Positions 35,155 through 43,922 are shown, numbered from the stretch's first letter. The stretch is 64,000 bases of DNA from Bryobacterales bacterium (GCA_003135055.1 PLDF01000151.1:1-64000); one strand, 5' to 3'. Translations and numbers: made by a program. Notes: generated by a model from the sequence alone, not told the origin.

Positions 35155-35410
35155 ACGCTGAACTGCGTTCGGTTCGCGGGCGATTACCGTCCGGAAGGCC
35201 TGAACCGGGCCACGTTAAAGTGGCCGCGGGTTTATCTTTGCGGCAATAGCCGTAAAAAAAGCCAAAAAATCTAAAGCATTCCGGAGAAGGCCAATCCTTC
35301 GCCCTGATCGCATTGACATCGAGGTCATCTGCAATGGCTATCGTACACGCGTGCTTTTCCTCACCTTTGGCGAAAGCTGGCGCTTGCCTGGCGGTCAGGA
35401 CGGGCTTCAT
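35155..35410 (-). pseudogene. Decayed paralogue of the HTH antitoxin at 36449-36751
   Basis: Starting at the ATG at 35410 the frame reads ARQAPAFAKGEEKHACTIAI and DDLDVNAIRAKDW, close to ARQALAFAKGNENHGCEVHV and DNIDVKAIREKI of the intact antitoxin. Further on, another frame gives GPVQAFRTVIAREPNAVQR, matching the antitoxin's last residues (GPARAFLTVIAREPDAVRR). The HTH core between them is deleted or scrambled. Confidence 0.7.
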
Positions 35411-35439
35411 GAGCGGCGTAACTCGGGGCGTCAAGCTTG

Positions 35440-35907
35440 TTATGAAAATCGAGACACGATCCAAACCGCGCCGCCGATCGCGATCACGTCCTCGATCAGG
35501 GCGATGGGAAAATCCTTTCCTCCGATCGCTCTTACCAATCGGCTCCGCGCCTCGTAGCCGCCCAACGTTCCCGCTCCCGCGCCGATCACTCCGGCAAGCA
35601 GGCCGCCAACCAGAGCCTGGCTTGGCGCGCCAAGTGCGGCTCCGCACAGCGCCCCCGTCACAACCCGGGTGGCGAATCCCGCAGGGGCCTTCCGGCTGGG
35701 TGTCTTGGGCAGCTTGTCACTAATCAACTCGCCGATCGCCAGCAGACTCAGAATGTACGGAGTAATGGTCGCCCCCAGAAACGCCAGCCAGGTGTTTTCC
35801 AGGTGCAGCCAGCCAATGCGGGCGCCCCAACTGACCACAGCCGGGGCGGTCAAGGAACGAAGTCCGGCAACCACGCCAATGAGGAACGCCAAGACATATG
35901 TGGACAT
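35440..35907 (-). CDS. DUF4126 membrane protein
   Basis: A 155-aa protein with four hydrophobic helices and the DUF4126 pattern: VLAFLIGVVAGLRSLTAPA, ISDKLPKTPSR, a Gly/Ala-rich central pair of helices, and a C-terminal IALIEDVIAIGGAVWIV. Function unknown. It stands alone, with the decayed antitoxin copy immediately downstream. Confidence 0.88.
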   Translation of the reverse strand: MSTYVLAFLIGVVAGLRSLTAPAVVSWGARIGWLHLENTWLAFLGATITPYILSLLAIGELISDKLPKTPSRKAPAGFATRVVTGALCGAALGAPSQALVGGLLAGVIGAGAGTLGGYEARSRLVRAIGGKDFPIALIEDVIAIGGAVWIVSRFS

Positions 35908-36189
35908 GGTTTTCTATTAAATCACATCGCCCGGCCCTCAACCGGAATCTTTACGGAATTTCGAGAATAGCTCCGCGTCGCTGCGGCCTGGTTTCCGTTG
36001 AGCGCCGACGTTCATCGCATGATCGAGTCTTTCCGAGCCCGTTCTGTGAGAAGTTCCCTCCGGCGAAAAGGTTGAATCACTCGTCCGCGGAATGCCGCCC
36101 TCAGAGACAGAGATTGTCCGAGCCTGGAATGGAACGAAAAGCACGATTCCAAACCGAGCGAGTCTCCGCTGCCTAATCAGGGCTGAAGC

Positions 36190-36288
36190 TCACATCTTCA
36201 GAATTCGGTCGTACTCGTCGTGCGGACCGATGCAGAACCAAAAGAAGTCATTGTCCCTGCGCCTGACATTCTTCCGCGGCTCCGGGAC
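36190..36288 (-). pseudogene. RelE-type toxin C-terminal remnant
   Basis: A 3' fragment reads DNDFFWFCIGPHDEYDRILKM and a stop at 36190, the typical end of small RelE/HigB-family toxins (…FxWFWIGTHxEYDRLL). There is no start or N-terminal half. It lies 160 bp from an intact antitoxin gene and 780 bp from a decayed antitoxin copy, so this is a small graveyard of toxin-antitoxin genes. Confidence 0.55.
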
Positions 36289-36448
36289 GGACATCCCCGC
36301 TTTCTACAGAATCATCGAAATTGTCGTGCCAGTCACGTAGAAGGCTCCATTGGACACTTCACTGACGCGCCCGCTGGCGCCGGCGAATTGCCATCTTACT
36401 TTATGAACGGAACAAGTGTGCTTCAAGCCGCCGGTAATAAGGCTGGCT

Positions 36449-36751
36449 TTAGGCAAGCAACGCGCGCCGAACCGCGTCCGGCTCCCGCGCAATTACCGTC
36501 AGGAAGGCCCGGGCGGGGCCGCTGGGGACTCGCCGGCCATGCTCCCAATGTTCCAGGGTCCGTTTGCTCAAACCGAATAACTTGGCAAAATCGCCTTGGG
36601 AAAGAGAGATCTTCTCCCGGATCGCCTTGACGTCGATGTTATCCGGGACGTGTACCTCGCAGCCGTGGTTTTCGTTGCCCTTGGCGAAAGCGAGCGCTTG
36701 TCTGGCGCTCTCGATCATTCGCTGGCCCGCGGTCGGTTTCCTCTTATTCAT
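36449..36751 (-). CDS. HTH antitoxin (HigA/NadS-like)
   Basis: A 100-aa protein with C-terminal HTH_XRE: VKAIREKISLSQGDFAKLFG, LSKRTLEHWEHGRRVPSGPA, then RAFLTVIAREPDAV. The N-terminal ~40 residues would neutralise the toxin. The ATG at 36751 overlaps the stop of the toxin frame (ATGA), the normal toxin-first order of higBA loci. The toxin frame upstream is broken, so the antitoxin may now act only as a repressor or as immunity against related toxins. Confidence 0.85.
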   Translation of the reverse strand: MNKRKPTAGQRMIESARQALAFAKGNENHGCEVHVPDNIDVKAIREKISLSQGDFAKLFGLSKRTLEHWEHGRRVPSGPARAFLTVIAREPDAVRRALLA

Positions 36752-37096
36752 CTCGACTCCCTTGTCGTCGTGTAGTTCTTGACTATGTCTGCCAGGACGG
36801 TCTTCAAGACACGGCGTTCTTTCGGCGTTAGATCGGTTTTCTCGTTCTTGGCAAAGATGTTGAGCAAGAAGACCGGAATCTCCGTCCCAGCGAAGAATGT
36901 TATCACCCGGCAGCCGCCCTCTTTCCCTTGCCCTTTCCGGCGAACCGCAACCTTGGGTGCTGCCCGCGCCCTCGATGATGTCGCCGGCGTCCGGCTTAGC
37001 GGCAATCCACGTCACGATGGCAAGCCGTTCCGCGTCGCGCAGTCCCAATGATCGTGCATCCCCAAGGAATGCCGGCGTTGCCACCACGGTATGCAC
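36748..37096 (-). pseudogene. RelE/HigB-family toxin, frameshifted
   Basis: The N-terminal half (GTG start at 37096: MHTVVATPAFLGDARSLGL, AAKPDAGDIIEGAG) and the C-terminal half (KVAVRRKGQGKEGGCRVITF, PVFLLNIFAKNEKTDLTPKE) are both well preserved. They lie in different frames. The shift falls at about 36955-36965, in GGCGCGGGCAGCACCC. One base inserted, or two lost, explains it. Either the toxin is inactivated, or the base is a sequencing error; the high conservation on both sides points to a recent event. Confidence 0.8.
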
Positions 37097-37174
37097 AGTC
37101 GATTCGACTATTCGGAACCCTCAAAAAGGGCTTCGGCGAGCCTGCGTCGACGGCTGGCGAAAACGTCATCCCTC

Positions 37175-37849
37175 TCACCCCGCATCCTTCCAGAACAATT
37201 CCGCATCACTCCGCCGCACATAATTAGCATCGAGCCCCGCCGGGTCGCCCGCATCGCCGCGCGCCAGACTCGCCATCGCCAGCCTCGCCACCGCCCCGGC
37301 GATCGCGCGCGGAGTCTTCTTTACCACGACTTCCGCGCATTCGAAATCGGGCGAAAGAATCTCCAAATCTCCCTGTGGCAGCGCCTCAAGCCAGGCGGAA
37401 AGCTTAGCCACCGTCTCACGCTGAACCAAGCGGCCCGATGCATCGTACACGGCGCCATAAACGTCGCCGCGCCGCGCATCCAGCACCACCGCGCGCAACG
37501 GCGCCGAGCCGAAAGACGCGATGGCCTGCAAGTTCGAAACGCCCGCCGCGGGCTTCCCCATGGCTTCGGCCAACCCTTTGATACAGGCCAGCCCGACGCG
37601 CACGCCGGTAAACGAACCGGGCCCGGACGCCGCGGCAAAACACTCCACATCCGCTAGTCTCACGCTATTGCGCCGCAGTATCTCCTCCACATACCCAAAG
37701 AGCACGTCCGCGTAGCCATCGGGCGCGTGCAGCTCCATCTCATCCAGCGTTCCGGCGCCATGCGGCATCGCTCGATCAAGCGGCATCACTCCGTCAAGCC
37801 CCAGGGCGATGCTGCCGTACTCGCCGGTGGTGTCGAGCGCGAGAATCAC
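37175..37849 (-). CDS. tsaB: tRNA threonylcarbamoyladenosine biosynthesis protein TsaB
   Basis: The start is a GTG at 37849 overlapping the stop of the preceding gene (GTGA); the protein then begins with VILALDTTGEYGSIAL, the ASKHA first motif, and has 224 aa. AAASGPGSFTGVRVGLACIKGLAEA is the TsaB signature, and VVLDARRGDVYGAVYD follows. TsaB is the non-catalytic partner of TsaD in making the t6A37 modification of ANN-decoding tRNAs. A longer frame to 38251 is a shadow of the neighbour. Coupling to a glycoside-hydrolase-like gene is odd for an essential gene. Confidence 0.93.
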   Translation of the reverse strand: MILALDTTGEYGSIALGLDGVMPLDRAMPHGAGTLDEMELHAPDGYADVLFGYVEEILRRNSVRLADVECFAAASGPGSFTGVRVGLACIKGLAEAMGKPAAGVSNLQAIASFGSAPLRAVVLDARRGDVYGAVYDASGRLVQRETVAKLSAWLEALPQGDLEILSPDFECAEVVVKKTPRAIAGAVARLAMASLARGDAGDPAGLDANYVRRSDAELFWKDAG

Positions 37850-39636
37850 CGGTTCAGCTGAACAGCCTTGGTCAGCAGGTAAACCTTCCCGTTGCCGTTC
37901 ATGCCATAGACGCGCAGCAGCAGGATCGCGGGAAAATTGACGGCCAGGCGCGAGGTGGGTTGCATCGTCCCCTGCGCGCCGGCGCCCAGCACGCGATAGC
38001 CCTGGTGGTCGGCCGTCACTTCGCCGGTCCAAAGGTACATCATCGATCGCGTCGCCCGCGTCTGCCGCGTAAGCTTCACGGCGAATGGCGCAGCCTTGGC
38101 GATGGAAAGATCGTCCGCGGGCGTCTCGATATCGTAGGGAATCTTCTGCGGGTTCGCTTCCAATTCCTGCAGCACGATATCGCGCGATTCGAATTTGTAC
38201 GAGCGGTTCATGCTCTGCAAGGTTCCTTCGCGCACCACGTGCAGCAGCCAATCGTGCGACGGGTCCGGCGGCGAGCCCGTAAAATGGTCGCCGGAAAACT
38301 TCTTGCGCACCGTTTCGCCGGTAGCGGGGTCAATCCAGAACACGTCGTAGCCGTGCTTTTCCACGGTCATTTCTAGCGGTCCCGGCTTCTCGATGTAGAC
38401 CAGGTATTCGGTATCCTCCAGCGCCAGCGCGCGGCCGCCATCCAGGTTGAAGTAGGGCTCCAGCTCCCAGTGCCGCGTGCCCGAGAGCACGTCGAACCAC
38501 ACGCTCATGGCCTTCGCGTTCGCGGCCTGCGCCTTGCCATCAGGCGCCCCGCCGTCCTGAGCCCCGCTGGTTCCGGACAGCGTCACGTACTGCCCGTCCA
38601 TGGTGGCGTTCCACAGGCGATGCCGCAGCGTGGCCGCATCCGCGCCGCCAATCTGCAGATTCACCGCGGGAACCGGATAGAGCTGATGCTCAATGGCGCC
38701 AACATTGTCGTCGGTATTCCCGTACGCCGCGAAATCCATCCAGCCGTCGTCTAGCAGCGCCGCGGATGTGATGCGCGCCCCGGACGAGCGCGGATGCTGG
38801 AAGCCATCCAGCTCCTTCAACGCCGTGCCGATCTCGGTGAGCAGCGCGCGCGCGTCCGGATAGTCCTCGAAATTCTCCACGCCTTGCCAGGTTACGTTCA
38901 TGGCCGCATAGCGCGCCACCACGTAGCGCACGAAGCGCCGCCGCTGGTCGGGCTTGGGGAAAAGTTTGGTGAGCGTTCCTTCGCCGCCGGCTAAGACCAG
39001 ATCGGCCGTGATGCCTTTCCGGTTCAGATACCGCACACGGTCGTCGAGCTTGCGGAACTGTTCGAGATTGGGCGAATCGGGCGAGGCGTAGGCCGCATCG
39101 GCGCCATCGCCGGTCACCCATCCGCGCAGATGGTTGAACTTCTGCGCCGCGCGCGCATCGGCCATGGCGCGGAATGCGGCATCGTCCAGAAAAGCGAACC
39201 GCAGCTCGGTGGCGCCCATCCACAGGTGCGGCTTCAGGCGCTCGGTGTAGGACCAGTGATGCATGTTCGCCGCTTTGATGAAGCCCGGCGCATCCGAATC
39301 GGCGGCCGTAAAAGTGCCGGTCTGGTCGTTCAGCGCGGCCACGTTGCTGGTGAGACGGAAGGTCCACTGGCCGCCTTCGGTGGGCGCGAAACGGATCACC
39401 ATGCGCCTTCCACCGTCCCAATATCCGGGTACGGCGGTGGTGCGGTTGCGCGGCGAGCGCACTTCCGCGCGCAGTTCCACGCTGGCGTATGGAGCCGGGT
39501 GCGCGGCCGCATCCTGCTGGCTCAACTCGAACACCAGCTCGCACGGCGAATAGGCGGGCGTGTTGTTGCAGGTGGTGGAGGTTTGGGCCGGAGCGAGTTG
39601 CCCCAGCGCCAGCAAACTCAATATGGCGAATCGCAT
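37846..39636 (-). CDS. DUF5060/apiosidase-like (DUF4038) putative glycoside hydrolase
   Basis: From the ATG at 39636 there is a signal peptide (MRFAILSLLALGQLAPAQ) and 596 aa. Residues ~30-120 look like the DUF5060 beta-sandwich (VPGYWDGGRRMVIRFAPTEGG, WTFRLTSN). Next comes an apiosidase-like TIM barrel (PHLWMGATELRFAFLDDAAF, KFNHLRGWV, VTWQGVENFEDY). The C-terminal part is beta-rich. Such proteins degrade plant polysaccharide side chains, fitting a soil organism; the substrate is not shown. It is first in a unit with tsaB. Confidence 0.75.
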   Translation of the reverse strand: MRFAILSLLALGQLAPAQTSTTCNNTPAYSPCELVFELSQQDAAAHPAPYASVELRAEVRSPRNRTTAVPGYWDGGRRMVIRFAPTEGGQWTFRLTSNVAALNDQTGTFTAADSDAPGFIKAANMHHWSYTERLKPHLWMGATELRFAFLDDAAFRAMADARAAQKFNHLRGWVTGDGADAAYASPDSPNLEQFRKLDDRVRYLNRKGITADLVLAGGEGTLTKLFPKPDQRRRFVRYVVARYAAMNVTWQGVENFEDYPDARALLTEIGTALKELDGFQHPRSSGARITSAALLDDGWMDFAAYGNTDDNVGAIEHQLYPVPAVNLQIGGADAATLRHRLWNATMDGQYVTLSGTSGAQDGGAPDGKAQAANAKAMSVWFDVLSGTRHWELEPYFNLDGGRALALEDTEYLVYIEKPGPLEMTVEKHGYDVFWIDPATGETVRKKFSGDHFTGSPPDPSHDWLLHVVREGTLQSMNRSYKFESRDIVLQELEANPQKIPYDIETPADDLSIAKAAPFAVKLTRQTRATRSMMYLWTGEVTADHQGYRVLGAGAQGTMQPTSRLAVNFPAILLLRVYGMNGNGKVYLLTKAVQLNR

Positions 39637-39646
39637 CCGGATGCTT

Positions 39647-40270
39647 TCATTGTCTAACAGGTTGTCTGCCGTGCCGCGAGCGCTTGATCCAGCCAACCAC
39701 CGATATCACGCTGCCCACCGTGCAGAGCGCAATCAGACCAACCAGCACCAACTGCACGGCTCCGCTCTGCGCCCAACGCAAAATATCGCGTCCGAACAGC
39801 AGCGCCAGCACGCCCAGCGCCGTGAACCGCGCCATGCGCGCCACGCCCGTCACCGCCAACAGCCGGATGCGCGGATATTGCAGCGCGGCCGCCGCCATAA
39901 TGAACGGCGTAAAAGGAAACGGGGGCGGCGCGATGGACGCCACCACCAGCGCCCACACCGCGTTCTTCTCCACTTTGGCCTTGATGTAGCCGATGCGCTT
40001 CCGCGGCAGATAATGCTCCAGCCCTTTCTCGCCCGCGCGCCGCAGAATCACGTCCACCAGCAGGCAACCCAGCACGCTTCCGATGGTGGACATGCCCGCG
40101 TAATACAACATTCCGGGCACGCTACGGTAATGCGCCGTCATCGCCACCACCAGCAGATCGTTGCCCAGCGGCGCGAACAGAAACGAGGAATCGAGAATGC
40201 CCAGCAGCAGCAATCCGGGCCCTCCAAGATGCCAGAAGAACGCGAATAGCAGCTGCGTGAAGTGCTTCAT
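39647..40270 (-). CDS. VTT-domain (DedA/YqaA-like) membrane protein
   Basis: A 207-aa protein with 4-5 membrane segments and the VTT/SNARE-associated pattern: GGPGLLLLGILDSSFLFAPLG, GSVLGCLLVDVILRRAGEKG, and the reentrant APPPFPFTPFIMAAAALQYP. VTT-fold proteins scramble or flip lipids such as undecaprenyl phosphate or phosphatidylethanolamine. It ends 11 bp before the next minus-strand gene and is likely co-transcribed with it. Confidence 0.88.
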   Translation of the reverse strand: MKHFTQLLFAFFWHLGGPGLLLLGILDSSFLFAPLGNDLLVVAMTAHYRSVPGMLYYAGMSTIGSVLGCLLVDVILRRAGEKGLEHYLPRKRIGYIKAKVEKNAVWALVVASIAPPPFPFTPFIMAAAALQYPRIRLLAVTGVARMARFTALGVLALLFGRDILRWAQSGAVQLVLVGLIALCTVGSVISVVGWIKRSRHGRQPVRQ

Positions 40271-40623
40271 CAGATGTAGGACAGGCCTCCCGGCCGGGTC
40301 TTTCCCGATGCGCCGGAACTTATTCGGATCTCGGCGCTAATTATATAAAACCGCGTCCGTAATAATACGAAGACGACAGGCCGGGATGCCTGTCGTACAC
40401 TAACCCGGCGGACGGCATCGTACACGCGGCACTATCCGGGCCGCCGCGCAGATCCGCCGCCTGGGCGGCGGCCATCGGCAGCATCGCCGTCGCATGATGG
40501 CATGAAATGCAGGCGCCGGCGCGTGGACAGCGGGGTGGCGCACCTAAAGTGGTAACGGGCAAAGCCGCATGGTGATCCTTCAGCCGGATAATCCCCAGGA
40601 GCCTGGTGTCCGCGGCAGCGATG
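40271..40623. other. Gene-free stretch with GACAGGC palindromes
   Basis: Two members of a dispersed palindrome family occur: around 40275-40297 (GGACAGGCCTCCCGGCC) and 40374-40398 (CGACAGGCCGGGATGCCTGTCG). Related copies are near 12260 and 48836. They sit next to gene ends and may act as terminators or REP-like elements. No gene is supported. Confidence 0.6.
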
Positions 40624-40788
40624 TTAGTTGGCCATGCACAGACGGCGCGCGGCGCGGCGCAGCTTGAGCCGCTCGTTAGCCTTCTTTTGCTTCTCGGCCG
40701 AAACCAGGGTCTGGCAAGTATCGCAGCGCTTCCGGATGCGGGACTTGGTGACGAATTGCGCGCCGCAACGGCGGCACTGCTTCGTCAT
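40624..40788 (-). CDS. Small zinc-finger protein
   Basis: From the ATG at 40788 the protein has 54 aa and contains CRRCGAQFVTKSRIRKRCDTC, a CxxC-x13-CxxC zinc-binding pair, followed by a basic helix (KKANERLKLRRAARRL). The frame is also open from an ATG at 40860 with 24 more residues. The coherent metal site and basic tail support a real gene, perhaps binding RNA or DNA; no family is assigned. Confidence 0.55.
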   Translation of the reverse strand: MTKQCRRCGAQFVTKSRIRKRCDTCQTLVSAEKQKKANERLKLRRAARRLCMAN

Positions 40789-40963
40789 GGTTTCTTCGAG
40801 CGGAAGAATCCCCGGTTTCTTAGGTAACAGATGGGAATAGTGAAAATCGCAATGACTCATTTGCTGTACCTTGCGTATGTCGATTCAGTTCCGCGCACTG
40901 CAAGTATTCTCAAGAGTTCTTGAGACTGGCCCGTTCAGCCAGGGAACCGTGTAGGTGCCTGTA

Positions 40964-41428
40964 TTATACCGCAACTGGTTGATATACGCTTTCGGCGCCG
41001 AGTAATTCCCACCGTAAATGATTGATATAAAAGATTAAAATCGTCTCCGGGTAAGCGCCCTTGAGCTGCCCGAAAAGGCGGTCTTCCCACCCCTCGGTGA
41101 AGTACGGCTTGGGGTCGATATCCTTGGCGAAGAAGCCGTTTTCGTGGGGCACGCCCAGGCAATCGAGAGCCGCCGCAATCATGTCCAGGTGCGATACCAG
41201 CACCGATTGCGCCAGGTCCTTGCCGAAATCCTCGTCGCCTTCCATGATTCGCGCCCAGAACCTCGGCGTGGATTTGCGCAGCGCCTCCGTGTTGACCTTG
41301 TGCAAATGGGCCCGTACCTTGAAGCCCTCGTAGATCTGGTAGGTCTTGAGCTTCCCGATGGAAATGCCGCGGACGATCTTGCCGAATGTCTCCTCGCCCA
41401 GCCCGCGGAATAATTCCGAAATCTGCAT
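40964..41428 (-). CDS. Hypothetical protein
   Basis: A 154-aa protein that reads as a genuine soluble domain (MQISELFRGLGEETFGKIV, EGWEDRLFGQLKGAYPETIL, NHLRWELLGAES). No known family motif is recognised. It is alone, with a ~190-bp gap before the DUF420 gene. Residue composition is balanced, unlike shadow frames in this GC-rich DNA. Confidence 0.65.
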   Translation of the reverse strand: MQISELFRGLGEETFGKIVRGISIGKLKTYQIYEGFKVRAHLHKVNTEALRKSTPRFWARIMEGDEDFGKDLAQSVLVSHLDMIAAALDCLGVPHENGFFAKDIDPKPYFTEGWEDRLFGQLKGAYPETILIFYINHLRWELLGAESVYQPVAV

Positions 41429-41619
41429 AGAGTGTCAGGGTAGCATGAGCGTTAATGCTGAGGCGCCGCAAGTGGTTGCGCTCACTGCCAGTGGACGATG
41501 TTCGCATCTGCCAGCGGTCAAGACGGAGCCGCGACCGTAAGAGCGATTTCCGCAACTGCTGCGAAACTCCACCCTGAGAGGCTGTACTCCGTGTCCATCG
41601 GCGGCCGGTCCAGCTTCCC

Positions 41620-42120
41620 TCACGCAGCCCACTTCAGAAAAAAGTAGACCACCACCCCCGTCACCGAGACATAAAGCCAAACCGGAAACGTCCACCGCGC
41701 GATGCGCCGGTGGCTCGAAAACTCGCTCCGCAGTCCATACCAAAGCGCCCCCAGGATCAACGGCAGCGCTGCCATCGACAGCCCTATATGGCTAATCAGT
41801 ATGAAGAAGTATACCGGCCGGATCCACCCATGGCCGGGGAATAACGTATCTCCGTGGAAGAAGTGATAAGTGACATACGACGCCAGAAACAGCGCCGAAA
41901 ACACCGTTGCCGTCAACATGAACCGCTTATGGACGGCGCGATTGCCGCGGCGGATGTTGACGTAACCCAGAATCAGGCACAACGCGCTCAACGAATTGAA
42001 TGAAGCATTAGCGGCCGGCAGCGCGCCCACCCAGTCCGGCGCCGATACCTTGCCTTTGAAGTAGATCAGCCAGATAAGAAATGCCGCGATGGCGGCGCTG
42101 AGCGCCATGATCGCCGGCAT
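41620..42120 (-). CDS. DUF420 membrane protein
   Basis: Four transmembrane helices with the DUF420 pattern: LPAANASFNSLSALCLILGY, VHKRFMLTATVFSALFLASY, VTYHFFHGDTLFPG, and a final helix VWLYVSVTGVVVYFFL. The histidines in VHKR and YHFFHGD are conserved in this cytochrome-oxidase-associated family, though no oxidase genes are here. The start is uncertain: ATG at 42120 or 42108, neither with a clear ribosome-binding site. The longer frame upstream runs into an intergenic repeat and is excluded. Confidence 0.85.
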   Translation of the reverse strand: MPAIMALSAAIAAFLIWLIYFKGKVSAPDWVGALPAANASFNSLSALCLILGYVNIRRGNRAVHKRFMLTATVFSALFLASYVTYHFFHGDTLFPGHGWIRPVYFFILISHIGLSMAALPLILGALWYGLRSEFSSHRRIARWTFPVWLYVSVTGVVVYFFLKWAA

Positions 42121-42211
42121 TGCTTTGCGGGTGGAAGCGGAAGAGCGGAACGAAGCGTTAGCGGCTGGTAGCAAACACCATGTTATCCCAGACGACGACA
42201 TCGGGTGCTTC

Positions 42212-42430
42212 GTGGGGCAGGTTGCCAACCGGTTGTCAACCTGCGGCGGATTGCTAATCCGCCTTTGCCGGAGTGTGAATCCCATTGACGGCTCAGAGCC
42301 CACGTTTGCGGCCTACTCGCAGGGCGCGTCAAAGCTCGCTACAGCCTTTCCCGAAAACGTGTACAGGCCGACGGCGCCTCTACGGGATGGCGTTCCGCCC
42401 GCGTGGACGCCACCAACGGACGCAAGCGCG
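42212..42430. repeat. ~210-bp dispersed repeat, copy A
   Basis: Begins GGGGCAGGTTG and includes two hairpins (GGTTG/CAACC and GGCGGATT-GCT-AATCCGCC). It continues through GGCTCAGAGCCCACGTTTGC and GATGGCGTTCCGCCCGCGTG to about 42430. Copies B (43481-43692) and C (44405-44613) have the same orientation. The repeat has no plausible coding sequence of its own. Confidence 0.9.
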
Positions 42431-42718
42431 TTTTATCAGTCCTCATCAGGTCGGGTGGCCCCCGTTAGGTGGCCTGTTTCCGAGTGGCGTCATGCGGACG
42501 GAGCGGGCCGACAGATCTATCCGTCGCGACTGCCGACTACGTTTCCGTCCGTTTGCTGGGTGAAGCCGTTGACTGCCGGCCGCCGGGGTTGCGGACCGCG
42601 GCGCCGGGGCCTACGGGCAGGGCGGCGTGTCAGGCTTGCTTGGTCGCGCCACGGTTCAGGGCATCCGGCCATTCGGCGCTTTCTCCGCGCGGTATCATAT
42701 TGTAGTAGGATACTTTGT

Positions 42719-42991
42719 ATGCCGCGCGGCAACCCGTCACCGAAGCTTACGATCACTATAGACCCCGACATTCACCAAAACATCCTTGCGGCGGCCGCCC
42801 GCGATGCGGTGAGCGTCTCAGCCTGGATGACCGTCGCGGCGCGCGACGCACTGCAGCGGCGGGCTGGTTTGGCGGCGGTCGCCCTGTGGGAAAAGCAGCA
42901 CGGACCCCTCACCGCGGAAGAGATGAATGAAGCTCGCCGCAACGTGCGGGCGCAGCTCCGAACGTCGCGAACGGCCCGGCGGCCGGCATGA
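42719..42991 (+). CDS. VapB-like antitoxin
   Basis: A 90-aa protein, start ATG at 42719 just after a GTATC...GATAC inverted repeat (42692-42713) that could be its operator. The N-terminus KLTITIDPDIHQNILAAAAR looks like a ribbon-helix-helix DNA-binding segment. The C-terminal part (LTAEEMNEARRNVRAQL) would contact the toxin. Its stop overlaps the ATG of the PIN-domain gene (ATGA). The frame is open far upstream, through repeat A, but that part is not coding. Confidence 0.75.
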   Translation: MPRGNPSPKLTITIDPDIHQNILAAAARDAVSVSAWMTVAARDALQRRAGLAAVALWEKQHGPLTAEEMNEARRNVRAQLRTSRTARRPA

Positions 42992-43368
42992 GCGCCGTCG
43001 TCTACGACGCCGCCGTTCTCGTGGCTGCGGATAGAAACGAGCGGCGGGCGTGGGCTGAACACAAGGCCCGTTTGGAACTTGGCGTTATTCCTTTGGTTCC
43101 TGCGCCGGTGGTCGCCCAGGTCAGCCGGTCCCCACAACAAGCCCAACTCCGGCGCTTCTTGACTGGGTGCGTGGTCGTTCCTCTTGGCGAGCGCGAAGCC
43201 CACGAAGCAGGGCGGCTGCTCGGCATGACTAGAACCGCGGATGTCGTTGACGCCGTCGTGGTGACGCTAGCTCTTCGCCAAAAAGCGATGATTCTCACAA
43301 GCGACCGGGACGACATAGAAAGGCTCATCAGGGCTTCTGGCCGCGAAGTCGCTGTGGTCACTGTCTGA
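42988..43368 (+). CDS. PIN-domain toxin (VapC-like)
   Basis: A 126-aa PIN domain: VVYDAAVLVAADR with the first catalytic Asp (Asp7), VPLGEREAHEAGRLLG with a conserved Glu, TADVVDAVVVTLA with the second Asp, and ILTSDRDDIERL with the third. VapC toxins are Mg-dependent RNases, often specific for tRNA or rRNA. It is translationally coupled to the preceding antitoxin. The pair is flanked by repeat copies A and B. Confidence 0.85.
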   Translation: MSAVVYDAAVLVAADRNERRAWAEHKARLELGVIPLVPAPVVAQVSRSPQQAQLRRFLTGCVVVPLGEREAHEAGRLLGMTRTADVVDAVVVTLALRQKAMILTSDRDDIERLIRASGREVAVVTV

Positions 43369-43374
43369 GATATG

Positions 43375-43475
43375 TGGGGCAGCCAATCCTGGCTGCAGCC
43401 GGCTTTCAGCCGGCTCTCTCCAATTGCGTACTCGCTGGTTTCTGCCGCAAGAGACGCTCCTGAAGGGATCGTCTG
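43375..43475. repeat. Dispersed double-hairpin repeat (GCAGCCA / AGCCGGCT type), copy 1
   Basis: Hairpins GCAGCCA-ATCC-TGGCTGC and AGCCGGCT-TTC-AGCCGGCT are followed by GTTTCTGCCGC and CGTCTGCCGCTCG. The same order occurs at 53260-53365. It lies immediately after the vapC stop and may terminate transcription. Confidence 0.75.
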
Positions 43476-43480
43476 CCGCT

Positions 43481-43692
43481 CGGTAGGGCAGGTTGTCAAC
43501 CGGTTGTCAACCTGCGGCGGATTGCTAATCCGCCTTTGCCGGAGTGTGAATCCTCTTGACGGCTCAGAGCCCACGTTTGCCGCGCGTCAAAGTCCGCTAC
43601 AGCCTTTCCCGAAAACGCGCACAGGCCGACGGCGCCTCTACGTGATGGCGTTTCCGCCCGCGTGGACGCCACCAACGGACCGAAGCGCGTTG
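43481..43692. repeat. ~210-bp dispersed repeat, copy B
   Basis: Direct repeat of copy A with scattered differences. It includes GGTTGTCAACCGGTTGTCAACC and the GGCGGATT-GCT-AATCCGCC hairpin, and ends in CACCAACGGACCGAAGCGCG. It separates the VapBC-like module from HicBA. Confidence 0.9.
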
Positions 43693-43721
43693 GAACGGGA
43701 GTAATCTTTGGCTCGCGACGG

Positions 43722-43922
43722 TCAGCGAGCTTCGTCAATGATTTCGCGTACCTGCTTGACAATCTTCGGATGGAGCGCCGCGCCGCTGTGGAACGGTACT
43801 GTAACCCTGAGATTGCCCTTCCCGTAGATGCGATGGCTTCCTTTGGACCGCAAATGTTCGAACCCGGCATGAAGCAGCGCGCGTTCGGCCTCGGTCGCCG
43901 TCCACCGAGGCAGTTTAGGCAT
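43722..43922 (-). CDS. hicA: HicA-family toxin
   Basis: From the ATG at 43922 (MPKLPRWTATEAERALLHAG) the protein has 66 aa. The HicA signature is GFEHLRSKGSHRIYGKGN, with the catalytic His in SHRIY, then VTVPFHSGAALHPKIVKQV. HicA is a small double-stranded-RNA-binding-fold mRNase. It follows hicB with an 8-bp overlap, the antitoxin-first order. Extra in-frame residues upstream belong to the hicB region. Confidence 0.92.
   Translation of the reverse strand: MPKLPRWTATEAERALLHAGFEHLRSKGSHRIYGKGNLRVTVPFHSGAALHPKIVKQVREIIDEAR

Noticed and set aside
42089-42718. 210-residue extension of the VapB-like frame
   Set aside because: It runs through dispersed repeat A; the antitoxin starts at 42719 right after a possible operator.
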